Source: Mugil cephalus
Lineage: Eukaryota; Chordata; Actinopteri; Mugiliformes; Mugilidae
DNA: 64,000 nucleotides
Assembly (NCBI RefSeq): GCF_022458985.1
Contig: NC_061789.1
Location: 5,559,501 to 5,623,500, forward strand
Direction of reading: 5' to 3'
Position numbers and translations under genes: made by a program. Positions within the stretch are counted from its first letter, which is position 1; the number at the start of each line of letters is the position of its first letter. The notes below the pieces were generated by a model that ran no database searches, was not told the DNA's origin, and saw nothing but the letters and a program-made list of their open reading frames with translations. Below are positions 1 to 11,200 of this stretch, piece by piece.

Positions 1-637
1 CTCCATATGTTACAGGTCTCCTGAGCAGCACCACCATAGGTAATGAACACCAGTCGTAAACACGACTGGATGTTTCCCCCGACTTTATAATTAGATTGCT
101 CAATCATTCGCTGCAGAGATGTCGGCCTTGCTGGGGGCTCGGAGACAGAGTTACGTCTGTGTGCGCCGTGTTGTTGTGGCTACATGTGTGTAAATTAGTC
201 ATGCATGTGTGCAGGATTTACACCCATGTGCATCTGAACCAAAACAAGCATCAATCCTGATGAGACGCCGGCTTGGAAAATGCAGCCACTAAAAAAAAAC
301 TTTAAAGATGTGGACCTGAATTTGTGTTAGAAGAAAAGATAAATGTTGTTAATTTCTTTGTTATATCATGACTTGGAATCAATCCCACCAAACAAATGCT
401 GCTTTGTTTTTGCTAATTGCCCTCACTTCGAGTTAGAGCGTTATTTCTGAAGAAGACGGAGGCAGAGGGAAAATGAAGCTCTAATTACGGACATTATTCT
501 TTGCAACCATGTGGAGCTTACAATTTAAATTAATTTTTAGGTATAGATGCACCAAACTTCTTTCAAAAAATTGCAAGTGGTGAAGGTAGACTCTGATGTT
601 GACCAAAAGAAGCTGCACCTGAATGGCACATATATAG
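1..637. other. No recognised feature
   Basis: AT-rich DNA with no open frame, splice-supported exon or repeat that I recognise. Confidence 0.4.
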
Positions 638-1225
638 AAGAGTATTAGGGCAACGCAATGAGAAATAATAAATTAATAAATAAAATTAAAAAATCATCAT
701 GCACTTTGAGAAAAAAGTCAAAATTTCGAGAAAAAAGTCCAAAGTGGAAAGTAGATTATGCCAGTAAACTGGCAGTACTGTATATACTGTATGTACAGCT
801 GATACCACACAAAAGAATATTAGGGCCACCCATGAGAAAAACAATTTGAGGAGGAAGATTTTTTTTCCATCATGCACTTTGAGAAAAACTAAATTTCAAG
901 AAAAATGTTAAAATTTTGAGAAATAAAGTTGAAATTTCAGGGGAAAAAAAGACAATATTTCAAGAAAAGTGGAAAGTAGACCTTTAAATTGGCAGTACCG
1001 TATACGTATGGTACTGCCGATACTACATGGAAAAGTATTAGGGCCACCCATGAGAAAAATAATAAGAGGAGGTAGATTTTTTTTTTTTTTTTTTTTTGGC
1101 ATCATGCACTTTGAGAAAAAAGTCAAAATTTTGAGAAAAAAATTCAAAAATCCAAATTTTGAGAAAATAGTAGAAAGAAGAAAGTAGACCTTTAAACCGC
1201 CGATACACCGCGGAAGAGTACTGGG
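638..1225 (+). repeat. Tandem array of ~190-bp GAGAAA-rich units (about three copies)
   Basis: Three successive units begin near 638, 810 and 1030. Each has the order: AGTATTAGGGCCACCCATGAG, an A/G-rich segment, CATCATGCACTTTGAGAAAAA, several GAGAAAAAAGTC-like motifs, then GTGGAAAGTAGA and a GGCAGTA-containing end. The short ORFs here are low-complexity shadows of the repeat. Related copies occur in the opposite orientation near 1310-1395, 25765-25830 and 31810-32075, so this is a dispersed family. I cannot assign it to a transposon class. Confidence 0.7.
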
Positions 1226-1226
1226 G

Positions 1227-1246
1227 CTTAATTAATATTAATTAAG
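1227..1246. repeat. Perfect 20-bp AT palindrome
   Basis: CTTAATTAATATTAATTAAG reads the same on both strands. It sits between the forward GAGAAA units on its left and an inverted partial unit on its right, so it is near the centre of a larger inverted repeat. Confidence 0.8.
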
Positions 1247-1309
1247 AATATACAATTGTATTGTGATGTTTTTTTTTCAGTTATATTGCTATTCTCAAAA
1301 TTGTGATTC

Positions 1310-1395
1310 ACAAAATTTTGGGAAAAAAGTGCATGATGAAAAAAAATCTTCTATATTTTTTTCCTCAATGGTGGCTCTAATACTCTTTTGTACAC
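1310..1395 (-). repeat. Inverted partial unit of the GAGAAA-rich repeat
   Basis: The reverse complement carries AGTATTAGAGCCACCATTGAG, an A-rich stretch and CATCATGCAC, the same order as the units at 638-1225. Confidence 0.6.
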
Positions 1396-1653
1396 ATATA
1401 TTCTGCTCTTGCATGAAATACAATCACTCTTACTACCAGCAGGTGGCAGTAGTCTGTATTTGTGGAAACAGGAGGTGCTACTATTAGCTTGATTGGATGA
1501 AAGCTCTAATTCAAAGAATTAGAAGCACTGCAAGCTACATAGAGATAGACATGAAATGAAAAGAATTGGTTAGTGGGAATAATTTGAAAAGATTAACGGG
1601 AAAATATTACAATTAATTAAAAGTCAGTGATCTTGACTGGGTACCAGGAAGTG

Positions 1654-1654
1654 C

Positions 1655-1694
<40 letters not shown>
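1654..1694. repeat. (TTA)n microsatellite
   Basis: About 13 uninterrupted ATT/TTA triplets. Confidence 0.9.
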
Positions 1695-2759
1695 GGGCGC
1701 TAAGAAAACATACAAACCACCCTACCGCTCTTAAACTATTCTCTATTTTAGTGTTCACATTCTCCTCTTGACTTCATTTCACTTCTTGTGCACTGGTTCG
1801 CCAAACTGATTGGCCAGTAAGAGATTGCACACCCCAAAAAAACAGACACACACCAAGGCCGTGACGCTAGCAAATGGTTAACATTTGTCTTGGTGAATCT
1901 GTTTGAGATCCCCTTTGAGAATTTGACTGATTTGTTGGATTTTTGCGATATTTCTTTCATATATTTTGCAGTTGTCTAGTAAATGTTACAAATCGAGTCG
2001 AAGCACATGCAGTTAAATGCAACTTTGTGTTGGCTTTTGTGGCTCTGAAGAGGGGGAGGGCCACCGCTGAAAGGACCGTGTCATTTGTGTCACTGATAAA
2101 AGCTTTGGTTGACGGGCCGTGTGCTTTGTGGTCATGCCCGAGTGGCACTGGACAAAATATTTCTTTGGTGTATGGACGCACAAAATGTGTCTGCACACTT
2201 CTGAATTTCATCACCTGTTGTGTTGTTAACAAAGCCAACCAATGTTTCACTGAGGAACTTCCCTTTGGCTTTCCATCAAACCAAATCCATCAAATCCAAA
2301 CTTTTATCCAGATGCTTTCTGCCTTGTTTTTGTTGTTCTTTTTTTGTGTGTGCGATCTGCTGGCCAAGTAGACAAACAGAAGCAAACAGGAAGGTTGGGA
2401 AGGAAAAGAACGGAGGGTACAAAACCAGAAGCATTAAGATAATTTCATATATGCCGCACATAGACAAGATCTAAACATAATTACACGTGATAGATAAGAT
2501 GGACTGTTTTCTGGTCTTCGGCTAATAAAGTAATAAATGTCAACTAATAAAATTTCAACTAATAAAAAATAAATGATGGCTGGATAGGCACTGCTCTTTC
2601 ATGTGTGAATAAACACAACACAACCATATCCGTGTGACAAACGAAGCCATAAAGTTTCATGCAAAGGAAGTGTAAAAATAAATCTTGTGTATGGAGATAA
2701 TTGGAGATTTAATAGAGCTGTTTGTAGTTAAACACCGCTGCTAAGCAACAGTTCTAAAA
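1695..2759. other. No supported gene
   Basis: A 142-codon open frame at 1943-2371 (+) and overlapping minus frames exist, but they have no domain, no splice support and no recognisable homology. I treat them as chance frames. Confidence 0.4.
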
Positions 2760-3039
2760 GTCATCAACGCTAACGGTTAGCAGGCTAGCTTGCTGCCACC
2801 TGCTGGGCTGGTTAGCTTAGCTTAAAGTGAGGATGGAAGTAGGGGTCCAGATCACATCCAAAGTTTAAATTTTTATTTATTTATTTATTTATTTTTGTCT
2901 GGTGTCATTTTTGAGACTTTTAAACCCATACTATATTATTTATAATCTAAAAGACAGCAAAAGAAAATGTGAGGTAGCTAACATTCAGCTTAACATTCAG
3001 GCTAGCTTCCTTACTTCATTTTCAGTGCTTCCGCTAAGC

Positions 3040-3480
3040 TAACTTCAGCTAAATTTAATACTGCTAAGTGGATACGCCTCTACATGTGCTTCCTGTTTGG
3101 TTAAAATCGCTCTGCACGCTATAATTTTTACCACTATTTGAAAATGGATTTATGCTGAAACTAACTTAACTAACATATTCGCCACACGCTGCAGGTTTTC
3201 ACTTTAACAAGTATTTGGTGAACATCGCTCTGCATGCTGTCACTTTTACAACTATTGATTGTTTAAAAAATAGACTTATCTTAACCTAAGCTAACTTAAG
3301 GTGAGCTAACTTTATTCAGGTTCCAGCTACATACCGGTATTTGCCACATTGTATTTTCAGTTAAACATGAGTTTACTGACTATTTGGTGAACATTGCTCT
3401 AGACACTGTCATTATTATTAGTATTGATACATTTGAAAATTAACTTAAGATAAGCTAACTTACGTTAAGCTAACTTAACC
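3040..3480 (+). repeat. Degenerate tandem repeat, ~130-bp unit
   Basis: Three diverged copies each carry GGTGAACATCGCTCTGCA-like sequence, then TGTCA-TTTTTAC-ACTATTGA, then a run of CTAACTTAAG motifs. A further diverged copy is at 4250-4375. Confidence 0.55.
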
Positions 3481-4249
3481 CTCATACCTGATTTTAAAAT
3501 AGTTACGTTGTTACCATTAAGGGATGAAAGCATCCTTTTCAAAACGCCCTAAAAATAGCATATGTTAATATTCTTTACGTAAATATTTTATTTCATTTCA
3601 ATGGAAGACGATTAGGGCCATTGAATTTTTTTTTTTTTTTTTTTTTTAATCTCACAATTCTGATTTGTTTTTTGTTTTTGTTTTTTCCGGAGAATTCTGG
3701 CTTAATTCTTTAATTAGAATTCTGAGAAAAAGTCAGAATTCTTCAGATTCACTGATTCTGGTTCTTTTTTTTTTTGAAAATCTAGCATTACAAAAACAAA
3801 ACAAAAAAATCACTGCTACTAGTCATTGACATGGCCAAAGCTCTACTAATCCCCCCAATAAAAATCCACTTTACATTTAGACAATTGAAAATACTTAAAT
3901 TTTTATGGGTTTTTTTTTTGTTTGTTTGTTTTTGGCATATGAAAGGGTTAAAAGTCAGAAATTCATCAAACTTTTGGTGTTTATGATTAGGGCTGAAGTG
4001 GATTAAAAGATGTAAATAGACATTAACATATGGAATTTTGTCCCTTAATAGTAACAAAGTAACAATTTTAGGTTACGCAGTCTAAAAATGGAGCATTATG
4101 GGACTTGAAATATCAAAATTTGCTAAAATAAAAATGAAAAAATAAAAATAAATACATACCTTTGGCAAATATAATAGCAACCAATGCTAAGTTATCAAAA
4201 ATGTTATCAAACGATAATACTTAACTTGATTCAAACTGTGAATGGTGCA

Positions 4250-4375
4250 AGTTTCCTATTCACGCTGCGGTGTTTTCAGGTCAAGTTCTTATTGACTGTT
4301 TGGTTAACATCACTCTGCGCGCTGTCATTTTTACTACCATTAAAACATTTAAAAACGACATTATCTGGCTGATTT
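4250..4375 (+). repeat. Outlying copy of the 3.0-3.5 kb tandem unit
   Basis: It carries TTGGTTAACATCACTCTGCG, GCTGTCATTTTTACTACCAT and AAAACATTTAAAAACGACA in the same order as the units at 3040-3480. Confidence 0.5.
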
Positions 4376-5480
4376 TATTTACCAGGTCACGTTGACAAAA
4401 GATTTCTGGAGAGCGATGGGAGGGAAATCTATTTCAGAGTTATCGGGAACATTTGAAACGCACACAGCTGTATCAACACCGTGGAGAGGAGGCAGTAAGT
4501 GATGAGGAGGTGATGGGAAGTACGACGTGAATATAATGTGTTCTGCAAATAACACGCCTGGTGCAGACGCACACGTCCCCACACACACGTCTGTCCGTCG
4601 CGTCAAAAAAAAATCAAGTGGCCTTTAAATTATTTAAATGTAACAGAGGAAGGCACATTTTATTGCTTGTTTAAAAACTCGTTGCATCATAGTGATCTGT
4701 CCGTAGCGGAAGAACCGGAGCTAATGAGAGCAGTGGGAGGAGGATATGTGAGCAAATATTGTCGGTTACAGCAGAACTTCTGGCATGTTTAGTGAAGCCT
4801 TGGTCGAGTAGGTTTCATTTAGGCTTCTGGACACCTGACAAGTCCTATAATACTTACTCGGTTTGGCTCTTTCTGGTTGGTTTCCCACTAAGTATGTTAT
4901 TCCTTAGGCGATAATTGCTCAGACACTGAAAGACTTTAGTTATTGTAACTGGAGCAGAGCGCAGATTGAAAAACAAAAGTGCTAAAAGACGTTAAAAAGC
5001 TGTGTGGAGTTGGAAGAATTACATTATTACTGCAGCTTTCATTTCTTTAAGCTTTAATACTGTTTATACTATTTGCTTTACCTGTATGTTTACCATAATG
5101 CAGCAGCAGACTGACATTAGCATTTATTAGCGTAAGTGACCAAGTGAGTCACTTACTGTATATCATCACCTTATTTTTAATAATAAATATCATAAATTTG
5201 GTTCTTTTTTTGTTTTGTTGAAAAAAAAATGTCTCAGGCCTTTATTTTAAGAGGATGTTTATATACACTATATGACAAGACTTTATTTATTATCATATAA
5301 CACAGAGATGGACTAAAACTACCCAAACACATAGAAAACTGAGACTAAAGATGCACTCACTTAACCAGTTAATTAGGTACACTAGTGAAAACATGTCCAT
5401 TCTAATATATCAAGGTGTTTTCATTTTGGAGTCTGTAGTTTGTAGTACTACTGAATTACATGTGTTTCTATTATTTGGAC
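4376..5480. other. No recognised feature
   Basis: AT-rich DNA. The only open frames are short and unsupported. Confidence 0.4.
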
Positions 5481-5484
5481 CATA

Positions 5485-5590
5485 GTCTGTATATAAATAT
5501 GGACTCTGTGTCTCTACTTACATGCATCTCATAACTCTTGGACGAAATAATTTCCCTGTGGGGATCAATAAAGTGATCTTTAATCTTGAA
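5485..5590 (+). mobile_element. 3' tail of a fish non-LTR element or SINE
   Basis: CCATAGTCTGTATATAAATA is followed by AATAATTTCCCTGTGGGGAT and CAATAAAGTGATCTT. TTTCCC-GGGGATCAATAAAGT is a widespread teleost retroelement tail. A related tail in reverse orientation is near 45079-45120. Confidence 0.5.
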
Positions 5591-5984
5591 CTTATTATTT
5601 AATTTTTATATTTTCAGTTTTATTTTAAAACTGTCACAGTCCCCATGGCGCCGCTTTATGGAACGGTTGACATGGCAACTGGTGGTTGCCATTATGTCAC
5701 ATCCTGTTTCTATAGCGTCAAATAACCAACTAAAAGGAAAGTTGACACTTGAACATTTCTTTCTTTTTTCAACATCCAATAAGACACAACATACAGTGGA
5801 CAAAGAAACAAACAAGTGCTGAGTTTGTGATTCTGTTTGTGCGTGTTGTATAGGGGTGTAAGGCGTAATAACAAATATATTTGTGCAATTATAAATTATA
5901 TCACCATGTGTTATGTTGGCTATTTAAAATGACTGAAACCGACCTTTAAAAAGAAATATTTTATGTCTATTGTTGTTGTTTTAA

Positions 5985-6130
5985 TTTGGCCTAAGTCCCA
6001 CCCACTAACATGGAGGGGGTGGAGCTTATGAGCCACACTGCAGTCAGTCACCAGGGGGAGCTCTACTTTCTTGGCTTCGCTTCTGAGAAGCTGTTGCATC
6101 ACCCGTCTTTATGCTGTCTATGGTTTTAGT
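5985..6130 (+). repeat. Common teleost short dispersed repeat (CACCAGGGGG type)
   Basis: The segment contains TGCAGTCAGTCACCAGGGGG, then TTGGCTTCGCTTCTGAGAAG, and ends CGTCTTTATGCTGTCTATGG. This order is typical of an abundant teleost repeat that ends in TTTATATACAGTCTATGG. The class is not certain. Confidence 0.5.
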
Positions 6131-7739
6131 CAGCCACCTAAAAACTGTATAAACTGAACATTATAAGAGTCATGAGGAGGATTTAGAGCAGGACTGTTAC
6201 ATCAGAGTCCATTCAATTAAGAAATATTATAACACTCTTGGAAGTGCAGTCATCAGCCTAGAGGTGCGGCTCTCTTGTTGCTGCCAGGTAAACCACTCAC
6301 ATTGGTGCTTAAATACTTGGGTTTGCTGGTTGACAAGGTCACCTGCACTTTTTTTTTTTAATCTTTAGACAACAGCGACATCTGCTGGTGGAGAACCTCC
6401 ATTACAACCTTTCTCCCTCACAGGAGCCCAAATCTAGCTCTAGATTAAATGTTGAATGAAAGAAGAAAAAGCATAATTCATCCTGCAGCCAGTTTCCTAA
6501 TCATGTCCACTTTATTCACGTTTGTTGAGTTTTTCCTACAATGTAACGTCAGTATGTTTGTGTGCATGTTTTTAACAGAAGACACAAGTTAATGAGAAGC
6601 CAACATTTTATATTATTACACAGCAGATAAAGTCAATAAATAAATAAAAAAGTATCTATATGTGTGATCACCACATAACAGTCGCACAGAAGTAAATCTC
6701 TTTATTACATTTGGGGCTTTTATAAAAAAGGACTTGATCTGAAAACAGAAATGGCCCCGATGCTGATACAATCAATTGTCCCTCAGCTGAAGACCAGTCT
6801 GTCCACCAAACTCAACGTGTCTCCTGCTGAGAGGACGCCAACTGAATCAGATAAACTAAGATAAGATAAATATATACCTTTATTTGTTGTGACCCACTTA
6901 ACATTTCAGACAGAATTACTATAAAAGCCTTGAAACCCCCCCTCAAAAAAATAAACAAATAAAAAATAAAAAATTATGTAATAGATGTGATGATGAACGG
7001 ATATAACAAAGGCAATACTTAACAATAAAAGAAGTCTTTTATATCAGGATCTGGCATGTCCCTACACGTAATGTAATATAAATGACATCAAAACACATCA
7101 GCCTGTATGAAACTACATCAGTCAAAATGATAGCCCTGTTCAGTTTGTATGTATGTGTGTGTGTGTGCATCCTTGGATATACTGTATATTCTCAGCAGGC
7201 TGCTTTTACTGTGATTAAACTGTATTTACATACACATTAAATGCCTCAAAAATTGTTAGCATGTTAGAATTATATATATATATAATATAGAATAAAGTCC
7301 TGGAAGATGCCTTCTTTCCAACAAATGTTTTATCTTTGGAAGTATAATAATAATAATAATGGTGTCCAGGTAAGAGTTGGACAACTCATTACGTTACATA
7401 TATTAACATGTGTTTTCTAATTATGCAACCACAAAAGCGATAAGTCACATTTCTCAACCCAAATCGGGTCCACGTCACATGTCATACACTTTATTTTGAG
7501 CAGCTATAACTAACATTTTAACAACAATGATGGAATATTAGGTGAAAGCGAGAAAACAGAGTGAAGTGTATCTTCTGTAAAAAAAATGTTAAGTCATATT
7601 TGATAGAAGCAGTGTTAACAACGTATGTTTGCGTTGTTACTAGACTTAATAAATTATATTAATCACATAACAATGACATAAAAAGTGTTATGTAAGTGTA
7701 ACTAATGCCGATATGCAGAGTTTTAGACCATTGGTTATA
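6131..7739. other. No gene; minor microsatellites
   Basis: AT-rich DNA with short TGTG (about 7150) and TATA (about 7273) tracts and no supported coding sequence. Confidence 0.4.
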
Positions 7740-7764
7740 AATAAAAGGTTTTGAAGCTCAGTGC

Positions 7765-8060
7765 AGCGTCTCTGGGCGCCGCCATCTTGGCAGCGACTGA
7801 CTACAACTTACTTAAGCCTATGTATGATTTAAATAGATGAGTTATATAACAATTAATGTCATGAACTGAGAGGGATTAGCTATGAAGACCCAGTACCAGG
7901 TGCTAAACATGGTTGTTTCTGCTGCAGATTTGGACGTTTATAACATGGAGGTCAAAGGTGATTGACTCACATTTGGAGCCAACCTCTAGTGGCCATTGGA
8001 GGAACTGCACTTTTTGACACTTTCATTTTTCAGCCCTGCAATTTGCTGCTTATTTCTGAA
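7765..8060 (+). repeat. Dispersed repeat with CCATCTTGGCAG start
   Basis: It opens GCCGCCATCTTGGCAGCGAC and ends with GATTGACTCACATTTGGAGC, CTCTAGTGGCCATTGGAGGA, ACTGCACTTTTT and TTTCAGCCC. The same order occurs at 31195-31600, so this is a repeat and not gene sequence. It lies just downstream of the GPCR. Confidence 0.6.
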
Positions 8061-8228
8061 TGAACAAGGCTAATAGCTTAACAGCTTAGCATGGTAAATC
8101 AAAATTTGTGCTGTGCCTCAAAACCATCATTGAAACAACTGGAACTGTCTGAAGTCAATGTAACAGTTGTCATCTTATAATCACATTGTCTTCTTTTTTT
8201 TACAGCGCAATTAAAAAAACATTCATTT

Positions 8229-8234
8229 TTTATT
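8229..8234 (-). other. Candidate polyadenylation signal of the GPCR gene
   Basis: AATAAA on the minus strand about 50 nt beyond the stop codon. The region is T-rich, so chance occurrence is possible. Confidence 0.3.
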
Positions 8235-8284
8235 TTTTTGCATCCGTTGCATGCATCCACATCTGTGCAGACAGTGCCCGTTCC

Positions 8285-11200
8285 TTACAAAGTGGTGGTG
8301 GAGTGTCGAGTTGTGAGTGTGCGCAGGCGGTAAGCCTGTGTGTGAGTGTGTTTGTGTACCAGGCTGTGCACAGCGTGTCTGTACCTGGCTGACATCAGGT
8401 TGTACATTAAAGGATTGATCGCAGCGCTGAGGTAGAAGAGGACGGAGGAGACCAGGTTAAAGTACTGAGAAAGGTAGTATAAAAAGTACAAGTGTGCGTC
8501 CGGGTGTGAATATGTGTTGTTGAAGTCGGTGTGTGCATCATCGTCGTAGAAGTGGATAGGCAAGGTCTGACCAGGTGTTTCGTTCATGCTTGTCTTATTC
8601 ACCAGGTGGTGTGTAGTTGTATTTGTGCTTCTGTGGTCTGCACCCAGATTGTGATTGTTAATATCTGTGCTGTCGACACTGACGTCAGAGGGCGTGTTCA
8701 TGTCTGGGTGTGAGTAATTGTCCACATATGTTTCCTGGCTGTCAGTACCGGTGCCCAGAGACAGAGAGAATATCGTCCGACCGACGTGAAAAGGAAGCCA
8801 GCACAGGACGAACGCCAAGACAATCACTCCTGGAGGACGTAAAGAGAGAGAAAGAGGACAGACATTAATACCTGATGGTGGTTAAAGGACACATATGATA
8901 CCTCTGAAATTAAAGGGGTTGTTGGGCGTCCATGGGATATCCATAGTCAGCCTTCTATAGCAGATAGTATCAGCATGGAAGCCAAGTTATGAACTACTGT
9001 GGTACTACACTTACATTTTGGAAAAAAAACTCTCAAATATCTAAAGCTCATTAGGTAACGACTCAGCAGTCCACCTCCACCTGAAGGACAAAGGACACTC
9101 CTTTGAGGACACCAACGTCAAAGTCCTGGCCAAAGAGGACAGATGGTTTGAGAGAGGAGTTAAGGAAGCCATCAATGTCAAAGTGGAAAAACCTTCTCTA
9201 AACAGAGGAGGTGGACTGAGATTTAATTTACCAACTATTTATAATTCGATTTGACTTCTGTCCCTAAGAGTTACAACAACATTCACACATTGAGCCTCCA
9301 GGTTCCCATGGACAATAGCCTCGTTAGAGCTCTATTCATAGGATTCGTGACCCCAGTTTCTGGTCAAGCAAGTTTTGGGTGTGTGTTACCCACAGAGTTT
9401 ATTTCTATTAAACCTCAATTTCCCTCGGATGAGTGGCGAAACGTCTTCAAGAAATTCTACAAGTCCAGCTGACCTTATTCAACGCTTTTTTTGGACTCTT
9501 ATGAGGTGGTTTGTCTGACATATCAATATAAAAGTGCAATGGCAAAACCTTTGAGTTCTTCTGAGCTTAAATTTACAAGGTTGCCAATATCACAACAGCC
9601 AGGTTACGTCAAAAGACTGAGAGTCTGATTCCCATCTTTCAAAGGCCAATGTGGCTCCAAATGGCGTCAAAGATGGCGCCTCCCATATCCCTGGATTTTT
9701 TGCTTCACTTTAGGTAAAAATGGGGACGTGTGGTCCATATTTATATACAGTGTATGGTATTTTATCATCAACATACCATTGTGATATTGTAATATTTTGG
9801 AATTTGTGTTATGAAAAACAAACCAAGTTAATAAAACTTTTAAAGAGGTTTTTCTGGTGACATCTGTTGCTACATGAAACCAGAATGTTTGCCCCGGATG
9901 CTTCTGAGGTAAAGACCTAAGCATGTGTTGGTGTGCGTATTTCCTCACCGAGCATTTTAACGGTGTGTCGGTGAGTCTGGTCTCTACGACTGTTTTTTGG
10001 ACGAAGCCACAGTGTCCGTCCAATCAGGCTGTACACCAGTGCCAGAACGCATAGAGGCACCAGGAAGTACAAGTTTGAGAGAATCATCATGGCCGACAAT
10101 AGGCCGGACGTGACGGCGTAGTGCGTACACCGGCACTCCCTCCTGTCGATGTCTCTTCCACGTCCTTCATCTTCCTTGTCATTATTTTGCTGCTCTTCCT
10201 CAAATTCCATCTTTCCTCTTTCACCATCTGCTTGTTTTTCATCTTTAACTTCGACTCCTTCTCCTCGGTTCCTTTCATTTACATCTTCTGGTTTGTTCTC
10301 CTCGAACCATTTCAACTCCCCAACTCGTTCACCCAATCCGTCCTCCTCTTTTTCTCCCCACTGTATTCCCTCTAATCCTCCATCCACCGAGGCCACGTGT
10401 CCTCTTCCTCTTTCTCCTCCACCTACTATAAATCCACTTTGTTCTCTTTCCCCACTGGTAAACCATCCGTCCTCCCTCCATTGGCTGAGCTCCTCTCCGC
10501 CAACTTCTTCGACTCCAACCATGGCCAACACTGGAGCGGCGCTGATGGCTGCACCCACCCAGAGGCAGCCAATGACAGTCCGAGTTCTGCGCCGCGTGAC
10601 CAGTGTCTTGGCTGTGATTGGCCAGCAGACAGCCAGGTACCTCTCAAGGGAGAGGAAGGTGATGTGGAGGATGGTGCAGAAGGTGCAGCACTCCGAGAGG
10701 AACATGGTCAGTTTACAGGCTAGGTCCCCCAAAGGCCAAGGTCTGGGCCTCCAGAGCTGGGAGAGAGAGAAGATTCACGCCTGATGACATTTTCAGTAAT
10801 TATTTTATCTGTAAGCGAACACATGGTCAGAGTGGAGCAGAACTAATGACTTTTTTCCTATTTTTGTTGATATGGCAAACTTGGGATTTTGCCAATCTAA
10901 TCTATAGAGTTGAATTTTTCTAATCTGTAGAACTGCATATTTCTAATCTTTGGAGTTGCGCGTTTCTAATCTGTAGAGCTGCATGTTTCTGGGGTTGCGT
11001 ATTTTGCATGTTTCTAATCTATAGAGTTGCCTGTTTCTAATCTGTAGAGTTGCATGTTTCTAGTGTTGTGTGAATCTAATCTGTCGAGCTGCCTGTTTCT
11101 AATCTGTAGAATTGCGTATTTCAAAATCTGTAGAACTGCATATTTCTAATCTTTGGAGTTGCATGTTTCTAATCTGTAGAGTTGTATGTTTCTGGGGTTG

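Noticed and set aside
1943-2371. 142-codon open frame
   Set aside because: Overlaps minus-strand frames of similar length and has low complexity at the end, no motif and no splice context.
10149-10784. 211-codon plus-strand frame, proline/serine-rich
   Set aside because: It is the antisense of the acidic ECL2-coding exon of the GPCR; the minus-strand reading has clear homology.
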